This document shows positions 16,319 through 24,795 of a stretch of DNA of 38,742 nt, in pieces. A model generated the notes under the pieces. That model saw only the letters and a program-made list of their open reading frames with translations. It made no database searches and had not been told where the DNA came from. The stretch is from Rhizobium sp. RU36D. GTDB taxonomy: Bacteria > Pseudomonadota > Alphaproteobacteria > Rhizobiales > Rhizobiaceae. The DNA is taken from assembly GCF_900176345.1 (NCBI RefSeq), contig NZ_FWXU01000035.1, forward strand, positions 1 through 38,742, given 5' to 3'. A program made the translations under genes and the position numbers. The stretch's first letter is position 1. Every line of letters starts with the position of its first letter.

Positions 16319-16945
16319 CTATCCGACCAATTGATATTGCCGCTGCTGCATTGCCATGCGGATACGACGGGTCGCGTTGACGTCGGCCAGCGCCCGATCG
16401 ACGCGGCACGTGAAAAGACCGTCCTGGTCTCCGGATCGGATTTGCGCACCAGCATCGAAAGGTACCGGCACTGCGGAAATCTCCCACGGTTCCCAATCGA
16501 TCACACGGTGCAATGGCACCGCGCCATCCCGCTCTTTCTTCTCGACAGCCCAGATGCGGTAACCGACTGATATGTTCTTGACGGTGCCTTCCACAATGCG
16601 CGCCACCCGATCAGCCGCGCCATCGGCTTTCGAGAGCATGACGCGACAGAAGCCACGCCCTCCTTCAACGCGGGCAGTACCGGGAACGACGGATCCGATG
16701 ACGGCATCAAGCCCCCATCGCTGGTGCGTGTCCAGGAAAGGCGCGCCGGAATTCAGGCGATCAAGCCGGACGCTGCGTTGATCGACGACGAGTTCTTCAT
16801 CGAATTCGCCTTCCATCCATGTCACGCGCCGCCCGGTTGCTCCAGTTGTCCAAATGACTTCGATCGTATTGTCGGTCTCGTCGTAGGATGCCGCGCGCAA
16901 CTCAGCGTCGCGGTGCATCTTTGGGAGATGAATGACGCTAGTCAT
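16319..16945 (-). CDS. Prohead protease, HK97/S78 family (208 aa)
   Basis: Serine protease that cleaves the scaffold part of the capsid protein. His74 in LDTHQRWGLDAVIGSV and Ser126 in VKNISVGYRI fit the catalytic pair of S78 prohead proteases. The block AVPLHRVIDWEPWEISAVPV is the typical end of the core, normally followed by PADAGA-like sequence (here PFDAGAQ). ATG 16945 has GGAGG eight bases upstream and overlaps the portal stop by eight bases. The 79-base gap to the capsid gene shows nothing else. Confidence 0.92.
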   Translation of the reverse strand: MTSVIHLPKMHRDAELRAASYDETDNTIEVIWTTGATGRRVTWMEGEFDEELVVDQRSVRLDRLNSGAPFLDTHQRWGLDAVIGSVVPGTARVEGGRGFCRVMLSKADGAADRVARIVEGTVKNISVGYRIWAVEKKERDGAVPLHRVIDWEPWEISAVPVPFDAGAQIRSGDQDGLFTCRVDRALADVNATRRIRMAMQQRQYQLVG

Positions 16946-18437
16946 TGCTGCCGCCTCCTGCTTGTGCTTGCGGGGCCGCGCCGCTTTGTGGCCGGCGCGG
17001 GTCCAGATCGAACATCAGTCCTTGAAGCCCGTTGGCGTCGCAGAAACTGAAAAACGCTTCGAAATCAGTGACGATCGTGCGCCAGTCCCGTCCCCATCCG
17101 GAGATGAATTCCTGCGGCGACATTCGGCCCGACCGCACCGCAAGAATGTCCGCTTCCAGATCCTTCTTGGGGTCGATCGGCTCGATCGCGGGCATGACGT
17201 GCTTGACGCGATAGCCTTCGGGCTTGCGACGCAGTATCCCGGCCATCACGGCAATCTGTTCAAATTTCCGGTCTACCGGCCGGCAGAGCATCGGCACGAT
17301 CACATGCCATTGCAGCTGTTCGATCAGGCGACGGAACTCGATTTTACCAGCGCGTAGCGAGGAGTAGTTTGCCTGTCGCAAGTCCCCCGTCAACTGGTCG
17401 TAGGTAATGCCTGCGCCGGCCGCCATGGCCATCAGCGCCATCATCGCCGCCTGCTCGAACTGGGACGTGCTGGACGGGTTTGCGAAAACGATATCGGCCT
17501 CACCAATATCTTGGATCTGGCCTGGCCGGATTTCGGTGATCCGCTGCGTAGTCTTCGGATCTTCCTTCGCCGCAAGCGGGTTCATACCGCCGGCCTGACG
17601 CTTGATGAATCCGGCAAAGCTCGCTTGCGTCTTTTGCTGGACGATGACGGCTTCCATCAGGTCGCCGACGTCACGGCCCGGAAGCAGCACGGGCGTGAAC
17701 ACCGGAATGCCACGCAATTGCCCGGCGCGCATCGGCCGATAAAGGTGGCAAAGATCCGACCAGTCGACAAGGATCGATGTCTCGACTTTCACAACGTCCT
17801 GATCGCCAGGGTGCTGCGGATGAAGGTAGAGACCAAGGCGCTCATTCCATTGACCTAGCGCGACACCGAGCCTTGTTCGCTCATCCGTCCCACCGCGCAC
17901 AATGCGGCTATCGCGGCTCGTATCGATCAGGTCGCCCTCTATAACCTGCAGGCGAAAGGGAACGACACCGCGCTGGTCGTCAATCCGCGTCACCAGGTGC
18001 CGGGCAACACAATCGCCACCTTCAGCCATCGACCTGACCATGAGAGCCTGTTGCCCCCCATAGTCGAGAACGCGCTCAATGTCAGAACTCTCTTCCCACG
18101 CTTCGCGTGCATTGCGATAACGCCGGTCATCCCGGTCAGACCCGGTATCCGGAACCGTCATGATGCCGGTTCCGACTGCATGACCGACCAGGACATCCAG
18201 GATGCGCTGGCCTGCCCAATTATCACGCACGAAGGCGCGGGAACGGTCGCGAAGCGCCGATAGAGCCGCACCAACTTCAGTCGTTGCGGATGTCCCTCGC
18301 GATCTCCAGTTGCTGTTGCGGCGACCACTCCCGGCCGCGGCATAGTCTCGTCCCATGTCCAGCAGCTGCCGGGCATGGGCGCGCCGCAATCCAGCCTCCG
18401 GGCTGAACCATGCAATCGTGGAATCGATAAGGTTCAT
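16938..18437 (-). CDS. Portal protein, lambda family (499 aa)
   Basis: Forms the dodecameric DNA channel at one capsid vertex. The family blocks are MNLIDSTIAWFSPEAGLRRA, then RSRAFVRDNWAGQRILDVLV, ALMVRSMAEGGDCVARHLV, GVALGQWNERLGLYLHPQHP, and the core LPGRDVGDLMEAVIVQQKTQ with ITYDQLTGDLRQANYSSLRA near 370. The last 25 residues are Gly/Ala/Pro-rich. The start overlaps the gpW-like stop by one base (TGATG). Length is normal for the lambda gpB group. Confidence 0.95.
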   Translation of the reverse strand: MNLIDSTIAWFSPEAGLRRAHARQLLDMGRDYAAAGSGRRNSNWRSRGTSATTEVGAALSALRDRSRAFVRDNWAGQRILDVLVGHAVGTGIMTVPDTGSDRDDRRYRNAREAWEESSDIERVLDYGGQQALMVRSMAEGGDCVARHLVTRIDDQRGVVPFRLQVIEGDLIDTSRDSRIVRGGTDERTRLGVALGQWNERLGLYLHPQHPGDQDVVKVETSILVDWSDLCHLYRPMRAGQLRGIPVFTPVLLPGRDVGDLMEAVIVQQKTQASFAGFIKRQAGGMNPLAAKEDPKTTQRITEIRPGQIQDIGEADIVFANPSSTSQFEQAAMMALMAMAAGAGITYDQLTGDLRQANYSSLRAGKIEFRRLIEQLQWHVIVPMLCRPVDRKFEQIAVMAGILRRKPEGYRVKHVMPAIEPIDPKKDLEADILAVRSGRMSPQEFISGWGRDWRTIVTDFEAFFSFCDANGLQGLMFDLDPRRPQSGAAPQAQAGGGSND

Positions 18438-18637
18438 CAGTAGTCGCTTTCGTAGCGGGCGAAGATGGCGCCGCCGTTGGCGGGTGGCGTTTCGATCTCT
18501 GCCCTGATCACGTCGCGAGCCCGAAGCATCTCGGCGATCGAATGGTATTCAACCTCGTGCGTCTGGAAACGCACGCGCTTGGCGCCCGTGGCGATCGCCG
18601 CATTGATCGCGTCCAGATCGGTCTGCGTGAATGCCAT
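18437..18637 (-). CDS. gpW-like head-tail joining protein (66 aa)
   Basis: Small protein of the lambda gpW group: MAFTQTDLDAINAAIATGAK, then RVRFQTHEVEYHSIAEMLRA. This is the family pattern of an alpha/beta fold that plugs the portal and prepares the head for tail joining. ATG 18637 follows the terminase stop closely; a frame start at 18652 would lie inside the terminase gene. The Shine-Dalgarno is weak (GGATCG), consistent with coupling to the terminase stop at 18640. Confidence 0.9.
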   Translation of the reverse strand: MAFTQTDLDAINAAIATGAKRVRFQTHEVEYHSIAEMLRARDVIRAEIETPPANGGAIFARYESDY

Positions 18638-18639
18638 GA

Positions 18640-20652
18640 TCAACGATCCCAAAAGGACACGGAACGATGCCAGCTTTCGCCGTCATCATGGGTTTCTGCC
18701 TCGGTATCCGCCGCGGCCGGCGGTTGATCCCCAGCCTGAGAGGCCGCCAGGATCGGCGCCGGCGCGAAGAGTTCTGGATTGACGATATCGTCAGGCACGC
18801 CACGCATCATAGCGAGCTGCTGCCATTCGTCGACCGTCATCCGGTTGACGCCAAGATAGTCGGCAAGCGCATCGCCATAGACTTCGCAGTCCAGCAGGTG
18901 ATTTTCCTCACCCTGACGCGGCATCCATGCCTGCACCATTCGATGCTTGATCTTGGTCTGACCGAGATATTCAGACGTGATCTGTTTAAAATAGACCTCG
19001 TCCAGCCATCCGCCAAAATGACAGAAGCCGGGAGGATCAAATTCACGCCCCGATGCTCGCCCCTCTTTTCGCAGGTTCGAATAAAACACGCCCTTGAGCG
19101 ACCATGTTCCGACAGCCCAGACATTGCATCCGTTGCGAATGCGTTGCCCATTGAAATTGATATCGACAGGCTTTGGCTGACCAATCGGGGGTCGGGACCA
19201 CCCATCCTCACCCTTGAGCGCCATGACGCCAGCCTTGCCCCGGCACCATGTGTAGACCACGTGGCTGCGATAGCCGGAATCGATGCCGAACAGATCGACG
19301 CGCCTGGCGCGACCGTAGGCATCCGGCCATTGCTTTTGCCGTAGCTCTTCAAGCTTGACGAATGCGCCGCCGTGTGGGTCGTCGGTCGGGCCTTCGATAT
19401 ACCCTGCGTCCACCCTCCAGCTCTGCCTGTCAGGCCCATAGGCCTTGAAGAGATACCAGATGCCGTTCATCTGCACGTCGGCAGACCCGACAAAGACAAG
19501 GCCTGAGGCCGGAATGTGTCCCCGGATCAGGCTATGATCGCGCCGCTCCATGAGCCTGACGTGATCAGGCGCGTCGCCCTTCATCGCATATGGCAGACCG
19601 AGGACAACGTTATTGAAGTCCTTCATCCCCGGCTCGCCTTTTTCGCGGTACTTGATGTAGTCCTCGGCAATGGCCTCGTACGACATCATCAGCGAGACAA
19701 AGGCATCGACATGAAAGCCGGGATGCCGATCCGGTCCACTTTGCGTGGCGATGAAGCGGCCGGACCGAACGGCGAATACCCTTTCCATCTCGCTGATCTC
19801 GTGACCGCAATTCTCACACAGATAGCGCGTTTCGTGAGGCCGCTTCTCGTTGATCCGCAGATTGCCAAAAAACTGAACTTGCTCGAAGTTGCATTCCGGG
19901 CAACGAATGTTCCAAAACCGCTGATCCGACTTCCGAAACGATCGGTCTATACGGCAGTGACTTGGGTCGTCCTGCAACGCGCTTCCGCTATCCAGCTCGG
20001 GGGTGGAAAGCTCAAAAATCTTGAAGCTTTTTTGCCGCCGGAAAGCGGTGAAGCGACCGAAAAACAGGTTCTCAGGATCGGCGCCATTCGGAAGAACCTG
20101 CCATTTCGAAACCTCGTCTTTCACCCCGTATCGGATCGTCTTTGCCGAGAGATCCATGACGGTGTTGGCATTCGCCAGATAGAGCGACCCTCCGGCAAAC
20201 TTTTTTTCGTAGGTTGTCGATCCTGACCCAGACCTTGAAGTGGCGGGGTAGATCACCGACTTTTCAGTCTTCGTCTGCCACGCGTCGATCAAGGGCTGCA
20301 GCTTGCCGCTATTGACGTCCTGCAGCGCCGATATACCCGGCACCCCGTAAAGCGCATTGTCAGGGCAAAGTTCCGCGATGTAGAGCATCCACGCCAGTGC
20401 CAGGATGGATACGCCTGTCTGCTGTGACTTGCGCACCGTAACCAGAGTGGAAGGGTGCTCTTGGCTGAGGCACGCCGCGATTTCCACGAGATATGGCGCA
20501 TCAACAGGCGACCAAAGCTCGTCTTTCCTTGGCCCATCCACCAGGACGATGTTTTTCTGCAGCCAATCCGGAAATGGCAGCGGAGGCGCTGGACGGATGA
20601 GCCTCGACAATGTCGACGACACAAACCTGAGTGCTCCGGGATGGGCGTTCAC
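18640..20652 (-). CDS. Terminase large subunit, GpA family (670 aa)
   Basis: ATP-driven DNA packaging motor and nuclease. Residues 68-85 hold the GpA ATPase A motif (VTVRKSQQTGVS), without the classical GKT lysine, as is common in this family. VKDEVSKW (178-184) is the Walker B pair Asp179-Glu180. A zinc-binding insert follows with two Cys pairs (CPEC and CENC). The nuclease half has SADVQMNGIWY, FGIDSGYRSHVVYTWC and LLDCEVYGDALADYLG. The C-terminal 60 residues are low complexity. Translation starts at GTG 20652 inside a GTGA overlap with the small subunit. The GpA type commonly cuts cos sites. Confidence 0.95.
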   Translation of the reverse strand: MNAHPGALRFVSSTLSRLIRPAPPLPFPDWLQKNIVLVDGPRKDELWSPVDAPYLVEIAACLSQEHPSTLVTVRKSQQTGVSILALAWMLYIAELCPDNALYGVPGISALQDVNSGKLQPLIDAWQTKTEKSVIYPATSRSGSGSTTYEKKFAGGSLYLANANTVMDLSAKTIRYGVKDEVSKWQVLPNGADPENLFFGRFTAFRRQKSFKIFELSTPELDSGSALQDDPSHCRIDRSFRKSDQRFWNIRCPECNFEQVQFFGNLRINEKRPHETRYLCENCGHEISEMERVFAVRSGRFIATQSGPDRHPGFHVDAFVSLMMSYEAIAEDYIKYREKGEPGMKDFNNVVLGLPYAMKGDAPDHVRLMERRDHSLIRGHIPASGLVFVGSADVQMNGIWYLFKAYGPDRQSWRVDAGYIEGPTDDPHGGAFVKLEELRQKQWPDAYGRARRVDLFGIDSGYRSHVVYTWCRGKAGVMALKGEDGWSRPPIGQPKPVDINFNGQRIRNGCNVWAVGTWSLKGVFYSNLRKEGRASGREFDPPGFCHFGGWLDEVYFKQITSEYLGQTKIKHRMVQAWMPRQGEENHLLDCEVYGDALADYLGVNRMTVDEWQQLAMMRGVPDDIVNPELFAPAPILAASQAGDQPPAAADTEAETHDDGESWHRSVSFWDR

Positions 20653-21227
20653 TCTGCCTTTGCCTCTATCAGCTCGTCATATTCGGGCGCCGCGTCCGCG
20701 ATTTCCGATAGATGATCCGCAACCTTGTTTCCAATTTCGATGGCGATCTCGCGCAACAATATCCTTGCGCCGTGCACGCCTTCCTTCGACACCGCCATGG
20801 CCAGGTCATCGGCGCGGTTGGCAAGGCGACGAATATCAGCCTGTATGCTGGCTGCAGCCGACCCAAGCGCCTGCTCCAGCTTGTCCTTGCGCAGGAGCTG
20901 CCCGATCTCTTCCTGGTGGCGAAGCCTCTCGCGGCCGAGCCTCAGCCATTCGGACTGGCGCCGGGCCTCATCGAAACTCTCACCCGATGGCGCATGCAGC
21001 CTTGTCTCGTCGGGCGATCGGATCTCTGCCTTGGCTTTCGCCGGGTTCACATGCCTCTGACGAAAGTGATCGTAGTGAGCCAGCGACACTCGCAGGATCT
21101 GTCCATTAGCGCCTCGCTCTACCGGCGTATCCGGCTTGTCTGCGAGAAGCTTCCTGACCGCCTTTGCTACAGCCTGTTTTGAGACACCGTCACGCGCGCT
21201 GATCTGCACCATCGTATGCATGACCAT
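20649..21227 (-). CDS. Terminase small subunit-like protein (192 aa)
   Basis: DNA-recognition subunit of the packaging enzyme. The N-terminal HTH-like segment ARDGVSKQAVAKAVRKLLAD is followed by the charged linker EARRQSEWLRLGRERLRHQE and a helical C-terminal region (ALGSAAASIQADIRRLANRA) that resembles lambda Nu1-like and other small subunits. The frame is open to a TTG at 21326 with no ribosome site. ATG 21227 has AGGTGA 11 bases upstream and starts right before the HTH, so I choose it. The four CGACAACC repeats (21261-21299) then fall upstream of the gene. Confidence 0.75.
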   Translation of the reverse strand: MVMHTMVQISARDGVSKQAVAKAVRKLLADKPDTPVERGANGQILRVSLAHYDHFRQRHVNPAKAKAEIRSPDETRLHAPSGESFDEARRQSEWLRLGRERLRHQEEIGQLLRKDKLEQALGSAAASIQADIRRLANRADDLAMAVSKEGVHGARILLREIAIEIGNKVADHLSEIADAAPEYDELIEAKAE

Positions 21228-21260
21228 CTGATCGTCAGTCACCTGATGATCCTTTTCATT

Positions 21261-21299
21261 CGACAACCAGAAACGACAACCGCGACAACCGCGACAACC
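21261..21299. repeat. Four CGACAACC direct repeats upstream of the terminase small subunit
   Basis: Copies at 21261-21268, 21274-21281, 21283-21290 and 21292-21299; the last three have an exact 9-bp period. Their position next to the terminase genes is typical of cos/pac binding sites. The packaging role is inference. Confidence 0.6.
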
Positions 21300-21456
21300 C
21301 AATTTTTCGGCCAGCTTCACTGGCAAGCGCTCGGGGTCGCCCCGGCCCGCGCGGTGGGGGTATCAGGGAAGGACCCAAGAGGGGGGTGCGGCCGGCCGGC
21401 GGCGGCGACCCGCCTGCCCCGTCGTCTCGCCTCCCTCGGCTTTCGGGCCGGAAACG

Positions 21457-21487
21457 AAAAACCCGCCGGGCTTTCGCCTAGCGGGTT
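21457..21487 (-). terminator. Rho-independent terminator after the early operon
   Basis: On the minus strand AACCCGC (21487-21481) pairs with GCGGGTT (21466-21460), with an inner GGC-GAAA-GCC hairpin, and is followed by a run of T (21461-21457). It lies 74 bases after the stop of the 21561-22370 gene and before the late genes. The rest of the 21228-21560 gap is GC-rich and shows no gene; a late promoter should lie between 21228 and 21456 but no clear box is visible. Confidence 0.8.
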
Positions 21488-21560
21488 CGTCTGATCTTTT
21501 ACAGTGTGCTTAATGTGCACCAAACATGGTCCGCGCGTCAAGCGGGGGTTCGCATATTTA

Positions 21561-22370
21561 TTATGCAGCACTTTCAATGGCTTGAGATATGGGCGCTGGA
21601 TTCTGCGACCCCCTCCAAGGCTCCATGCGTGGGGTGAAGGGAAGCAAATCATGCCCTTCAAGCTTGCCCGCCAGCGCGTCACGCAGTGTCAAAAGCGCGT
21701 GCTGCCACAGTTGCCACTCGATGCGACCCACGACGGCAGCGCGGATCGATCCGTTAATGCGATACTTGCGATAGGCGCCCTTCACGGGCCTTTGCCGCTT
21801 CACGTCATAGCCATTGTCTTCGTAGGGAACGGACCGGCCCATGCGATCCTTGGCATAGCGCTTCACGAACCATGCCGGGTTTCCGTTGTTGGTGACCACG
21901 ACCACCTCGGGCTGATCGGCTGTCCAGTCCGGCCGCTTCATCAGCACGGCGCAAGTGGTCACCAGTGTGAAGATGTGCCGTCCGTTCACACGACCGTCGC
22001 GGGCGCAATAGCCTGCGGCAATGCTGGCAATCTCCGGAGCGATGACGCCATGGGGATCTTCCCATTCCGGGAAAGGTGCCCATCCCTCGCCAATCTCGAA
22101 CGCCATGTCGCCAAGTCCACGGACTGCGTCGCCGACCCGCATCGCGTCCGGATGCGCCTCGCCCGTATCGATGCTGCAGGGAATAACCCCGAACGCATTC
22201 GGGCTGCGGTCAATGATCGTCCCAAGCGCCAGCGTCTCGGTCAACATGCCGGAAGCCGATGCGAAGCCGATGCTTGGCAGTCCGGCAATCCAGTCGCGAT
22301 CTGCGGAAACCTTCGGCAATTCCACGGTGAATGCCCAGGTCAAAAGCTCTTCAATGCCGATTTTCTTCAT
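21561..22370 (-). CDS. Hypothetical early phage protein (269 aa)
   Basis: Not recognised. It is soluble with mixed alpha/beta character and no membrane segment. Visible segments are MKKIGIEELLTWAFTVELPK at the start, GYCARDGRVNGRHIFTLVT, WTADQPEVVVVTNNGNPAWF, and RAAVVGRIEWQLWQHALLTL near 215-235. ATG 22370 has AAGGTG five bases upstream. It is the last gene of the early operon, between the repeat array and the terminator. That place suggests a replication or packaging-switch role, but nothing in the protein proves it. Confidence 0.75.
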   Translation of the reverse strand: MKKIGIEELLTWAFTVELPKVSADRDWIAGLPSIGFASASGMLTETLALGTIIDRSPNAFGVIPCSIDTGEAHPDAMRVGDAVRGLGDMAFEIGEGWAPFPEWEDPHGVIAPEIASIAAGYCARDGRVNGRHIFTLVTTCAVLMKRPDWTADQPEVVVVTNNGNPAWFVKRYAKDRMGRSVPYEDNGYDVKRQRPVKGAYRKYRINGSIRAAVVGRIEWQLWQHALLTLRDALAGKLEGHDLLPFTPRMEPWRGSQNPAPISQAIESAA

Positions 22371-22393
22371 GGTTCACCTTGTTTTTAAGAATT

Positions 22394-22704
22394 ACGGACG
22401 GAACGGACACATCAAGCGATTTTACGGACACATAGGCCAATGCCATTTTATGTAATGAATTCAACGCCAACGGACACAACGGACACAACGGACGCTTTGC
22501 CATATCGTGTAATGATAAGGCTCTGCTTCGCATCTTCACTCATCGGATAACAAACGGATTTCACCAACTCCTATTCTCGCGTCATGCGTAGGCGCCATCA
22601 AAGCGTCCGTTGTGTCCGTTGTGTCCGTGCGCATTGTAATCATTGCACTATTGCCTTTTCCGCCATGTGTCCGTGATGCCAGTCCATGTGTCCGTTGCGT
22701 CCGT
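22394..22704. repeat. Mirror-symmetric array of 12 ACGGACAC repeats (origin-like or regulatory)
   Basis: Six copies of ACGGAC(A/G)C read forward at about 22394, 22403, 22424, 22470, 22479 and 22488. Six read in reverse at about 22604, 22612, 22621, 22667, 22688 and 22698. Spacings are 9-21-46-9-9 on the left and the mirror 9-9-46-21-9/10 on the right, so the array is a dyad centred near 22549. The inner triplets are exact 29-bp inverted repeats (22471-22499 and 22599-22627). This fills the 411-base gap 22371-22781 between the SF3 helicase and the next gene. No convincing gene is seen in the gap. An origin or a regulator-binding centre is inferred. Confidence 0.8.
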
Positions 22705-22781
22705 TCCCCTGACCCCTCGCATAGACGGCACGGACCCGATGGCCGCAATTGCGCCCGTTAAGTACAGACAAGGGGTCCGGG

Positions 22782-24794
22782 TTAGACGCGTTCGAATGGG
22801 TCAAAATCCCTCTCCATCTCGTCGTCGGACGGTGGCGCACCGGTTTGCTTGGCGAATTCTGGCCTGATGCGAAGGCCGCGATATTCCGTGCCGTTGTTTC
22901 GCTTGCGGACGAACTGGTGCATCTGGCCATCAGGCCCAAGCCATGCCTTCATCATCTGTTCTGTGAGCCGCTTGCCAAATGAGTGGCTGTTGAACTGGAA
23001 CAGGCCCTCCCGCTTGGCATAGTGCAGATAGGCGATGTGCAGCTCGTCTGGTTCGACACGGTCGGTGTCCACGCCGGTCACGAAGCATGCATTGCGGATG
23101 AACGCGCCGACAGGGTCGCTTTCCTCCCGATATTCGGCCGTGGCGGCTTCAATGCCCTCAGGGATGCGCAGACCATAGTTGAGATATTCCAGGGCGCCGC
23201 GCACCATCCACGCGAGGATGCCATCCTTTTCAGCCATCAGCTTCGCGGACAGATCCTTATCCACCTGATCCTTGAGCACCTGCACGAGGAAGGGGATGAG
23301 CTTCACTCGCCGCCACGTACCATCGGAGTTGTCACGGATCACGGGCTTATGGTTCCCATCGATGATCATCTGAAATTTCGGGATGAATTCGAAGAAATCC
23401 TCCTGCAGCCTTCGCGCCGGTATCTTGGTCCCGCCGGTCAAGACCTTGATGAGCGCGTCCTTGAGCTTGATCCCCTCCTCCGGCTCGGAGGCCACAACAA
23501 ACCGCGACGACGGCAATCGCGCCAGGTCTGGCGTCGCATCCCCGCCGCCGCGCCGCCCCTCCCCGGCAAAGCTGTCGATCGACATGGTGACCGTATAATC
23601 ACCCATGATGTCGCCGATGACCTTGAGCAGCGTCGATTTGCCGTTTGATCCAATCCCGTAGAAGAACACCAGGATCTGTTCTGACTTCGCTCCCAGCAGG
23701 CAATAGCCGAACAGCCGTTGCAAGAAGGCCCTGATGTCGGGATTGGGCTGTATCGTGGTCAGGAACCGGTCAAAGAGATAACAGGCGGTATCCGGAACGA
23801 AGGACGCATCCACGATCTTCGATATCCGGTCCGATGCCTTGTGGCGATCAAGCCGCACCACCCATTTGGCGCCATCGTCCACCTCCTTGCGGAAAAACCG
23901 CAAGGTGCCATTCTGGGTGTTGACGGCGTAGTCATCGACATTCAACTCGTCCACCGTCACCGAGCAATATGGCTTTGCTTCTTCCTGCATGTTGTTGATG
24001 CGGTTTGTTCCTGCCGATGATCGGGCGAAAGTGTGGCGGGTCGACATACGGCCATCGCGCGCTTCCTGCGCTTCATCCATGCGCTTCACGAGGTTTTGCA
24101 GCCGGTCATATTCCTCATAGTCCGACTCGCTCCATTGGTGCGTGGCGTCCTTCATCTTTTTCTTCTGACGTTCCGCCTCACGACCCAACTTGATCGTGTT
24201 CATGATCTGCTGGTATTCGCGGATCATCTCGTCCGGCCAATCGGACTTTGGCGCTCCCATGCGGATGCGGTCGGCACCAGCCTGCTCGGCATCATCGATC
24301 AGCTGGTCGAGTTCGGTCATTCGGTCTTCGTCGATCTCGGATGAGACGGATGGCGGCTTGCCCATCTGCCGCATGCGCTCCAGCGCAATCTTGCCAGCCT
24401 CAATCGCGGCCTGGTCCTGCGGTGTGCAATCGAGCTTTATCGCCTCTTCGTCGATGAATTCCGCCGTGGCGTGGGCAAACTTGCGGATCATGGCGCCCGA
24501 TGCATCCTCGACCCATCGTTTCCCGTCATAGCCATGCCAGCCGATATGGACGACATAGAGAATGCGGTCGCCATAGCGAATGCGCAGCCGTCGCCCGTTT
24601 CCGATATCGGTTTCCGGTTCCCTGGCGCATTCCTCAAGGACTTCATGGGGCGATAGCTCAACATGATCTTCCTCCGGCAAAGGCTCCTCGACCGGAATTG
24701 GATCCATGCGTCGGCCTGCCCTTTGCGCCGCCGCTTCCGCCATCTTGGCGCGCACGGCCTCCGGCATTTCGGATGGTTTCTTCTTGTCCGCCAT
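22782..24794 (-). CDS. SF3 helicase, phage/plasmid P4-family (D5-like) primase C-terminal type (670 aa)
   Basis: Replicative helicase. The SF3 motifs are clear: Walker A GIGSNGKST (380-388), Walker B RFVVASEPEEG (431-441), motif C KFQMIIDGNHKPVIRDNSDG (473-492) with a following WRRVKLIPF. Residues 280-370 are the D5_N region (YAVNTQNGTLRF, LQRLFGYCLLGAKSEQ), and 570-640 a winged-helix-like C-terminal part. Between 115 and 270 lies a long charged coiled-coil-like insertion (RQKKKMKDATHQWSESDYEE) that is unusual. The gene begins one base after the stop of the Toprim primase, so priming and unwinding functions are on adjacent genes. Both lie next to the repeat array. Confidence 0.93.
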   Translation of the reverse strand: MADKKKPSEMPEAVRAKMAEAAAQRAGRRMDPIPVEEPLPEEDHVELSPHEVLEECAREPETDIGNGRRLRIRYGDRILYVVHIGWHGYDGKRWVEDASGAMIRKFAHATAEFIDEEAIKLDCTPQDQAAIEAGKIALERMRQMGKPPSVSSEIDEDRMTELDQLIDDAEQAGADRIRMGAPKSDWPDEMIREYQQIMNTIKLGREAERQKKKMKDATHQWSESDYEEYDRLQNLVKRMDEAQEARDGRMSTRHTFARSSAGTNRINNMQEEAKPYCSVTVDELNVDDYAVNTQNGTLRFFRKEVDDGAKWVVRLDRHKASDRISKIVDASFVPDTACYLFDRFLTTIQPNPDIRAFLQRLFGYCLLGAKSEQILVFFYGIGSNGKSTLLKVIGDIMGDYTVTMSIDSFAGEGRRGGGDATPDLARLPSSRFVVASEPEEGIKLKDALIKVLTGGTKIPARRLQEDFFEFIPKFQMIIDGNHKPVIRDNSDGTWRRVKLIPFLVQVLKDQVDKDLSAKLMAEKDGILAWMVRGALEYLNYGLRIPEGIEAATAEYREESDPVGAFIRNACFVTGVDTDRVEPDELHIAYLHYAKREGLFQFNSHSFGKRLTEQMMKAWLGPDGQMHQFVRKRNNGTEYRGLRIRPEFAKQTGAPPSDDEMERDFDPFERV

Positions 24795-24795
24795 A

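Noticed and set aside
16240..16455. N-terminal extension of the capsid frame to 16455
   Set aside because: It lies within the protease gene in another frame and has low-quality sequence; ATG 16239 has a ribosome site.
20100..20113. Possible third copy of the RNA element (GCCATTTCGAAACC)
   Set aside because: Only one arm (14 bases) matches, inside the terminase coding region. No partner strand or GCTCCCAAGC is nearby.
22394..22704. CRISPR array
   Set aside because: Repeats are only 8-9 bp, often adjoining, and inverted about a centre; no unique spacers of normal length and no cas genes.
22351..22748. Small minus-strand frames through the repeat array (for example with TDTTDTTDAL or PLCPLCPL)
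   Set aside because: They are products of the 9-bp repeats, have no good ribosome sites, and both strands give similar peptides because of the symmetry.
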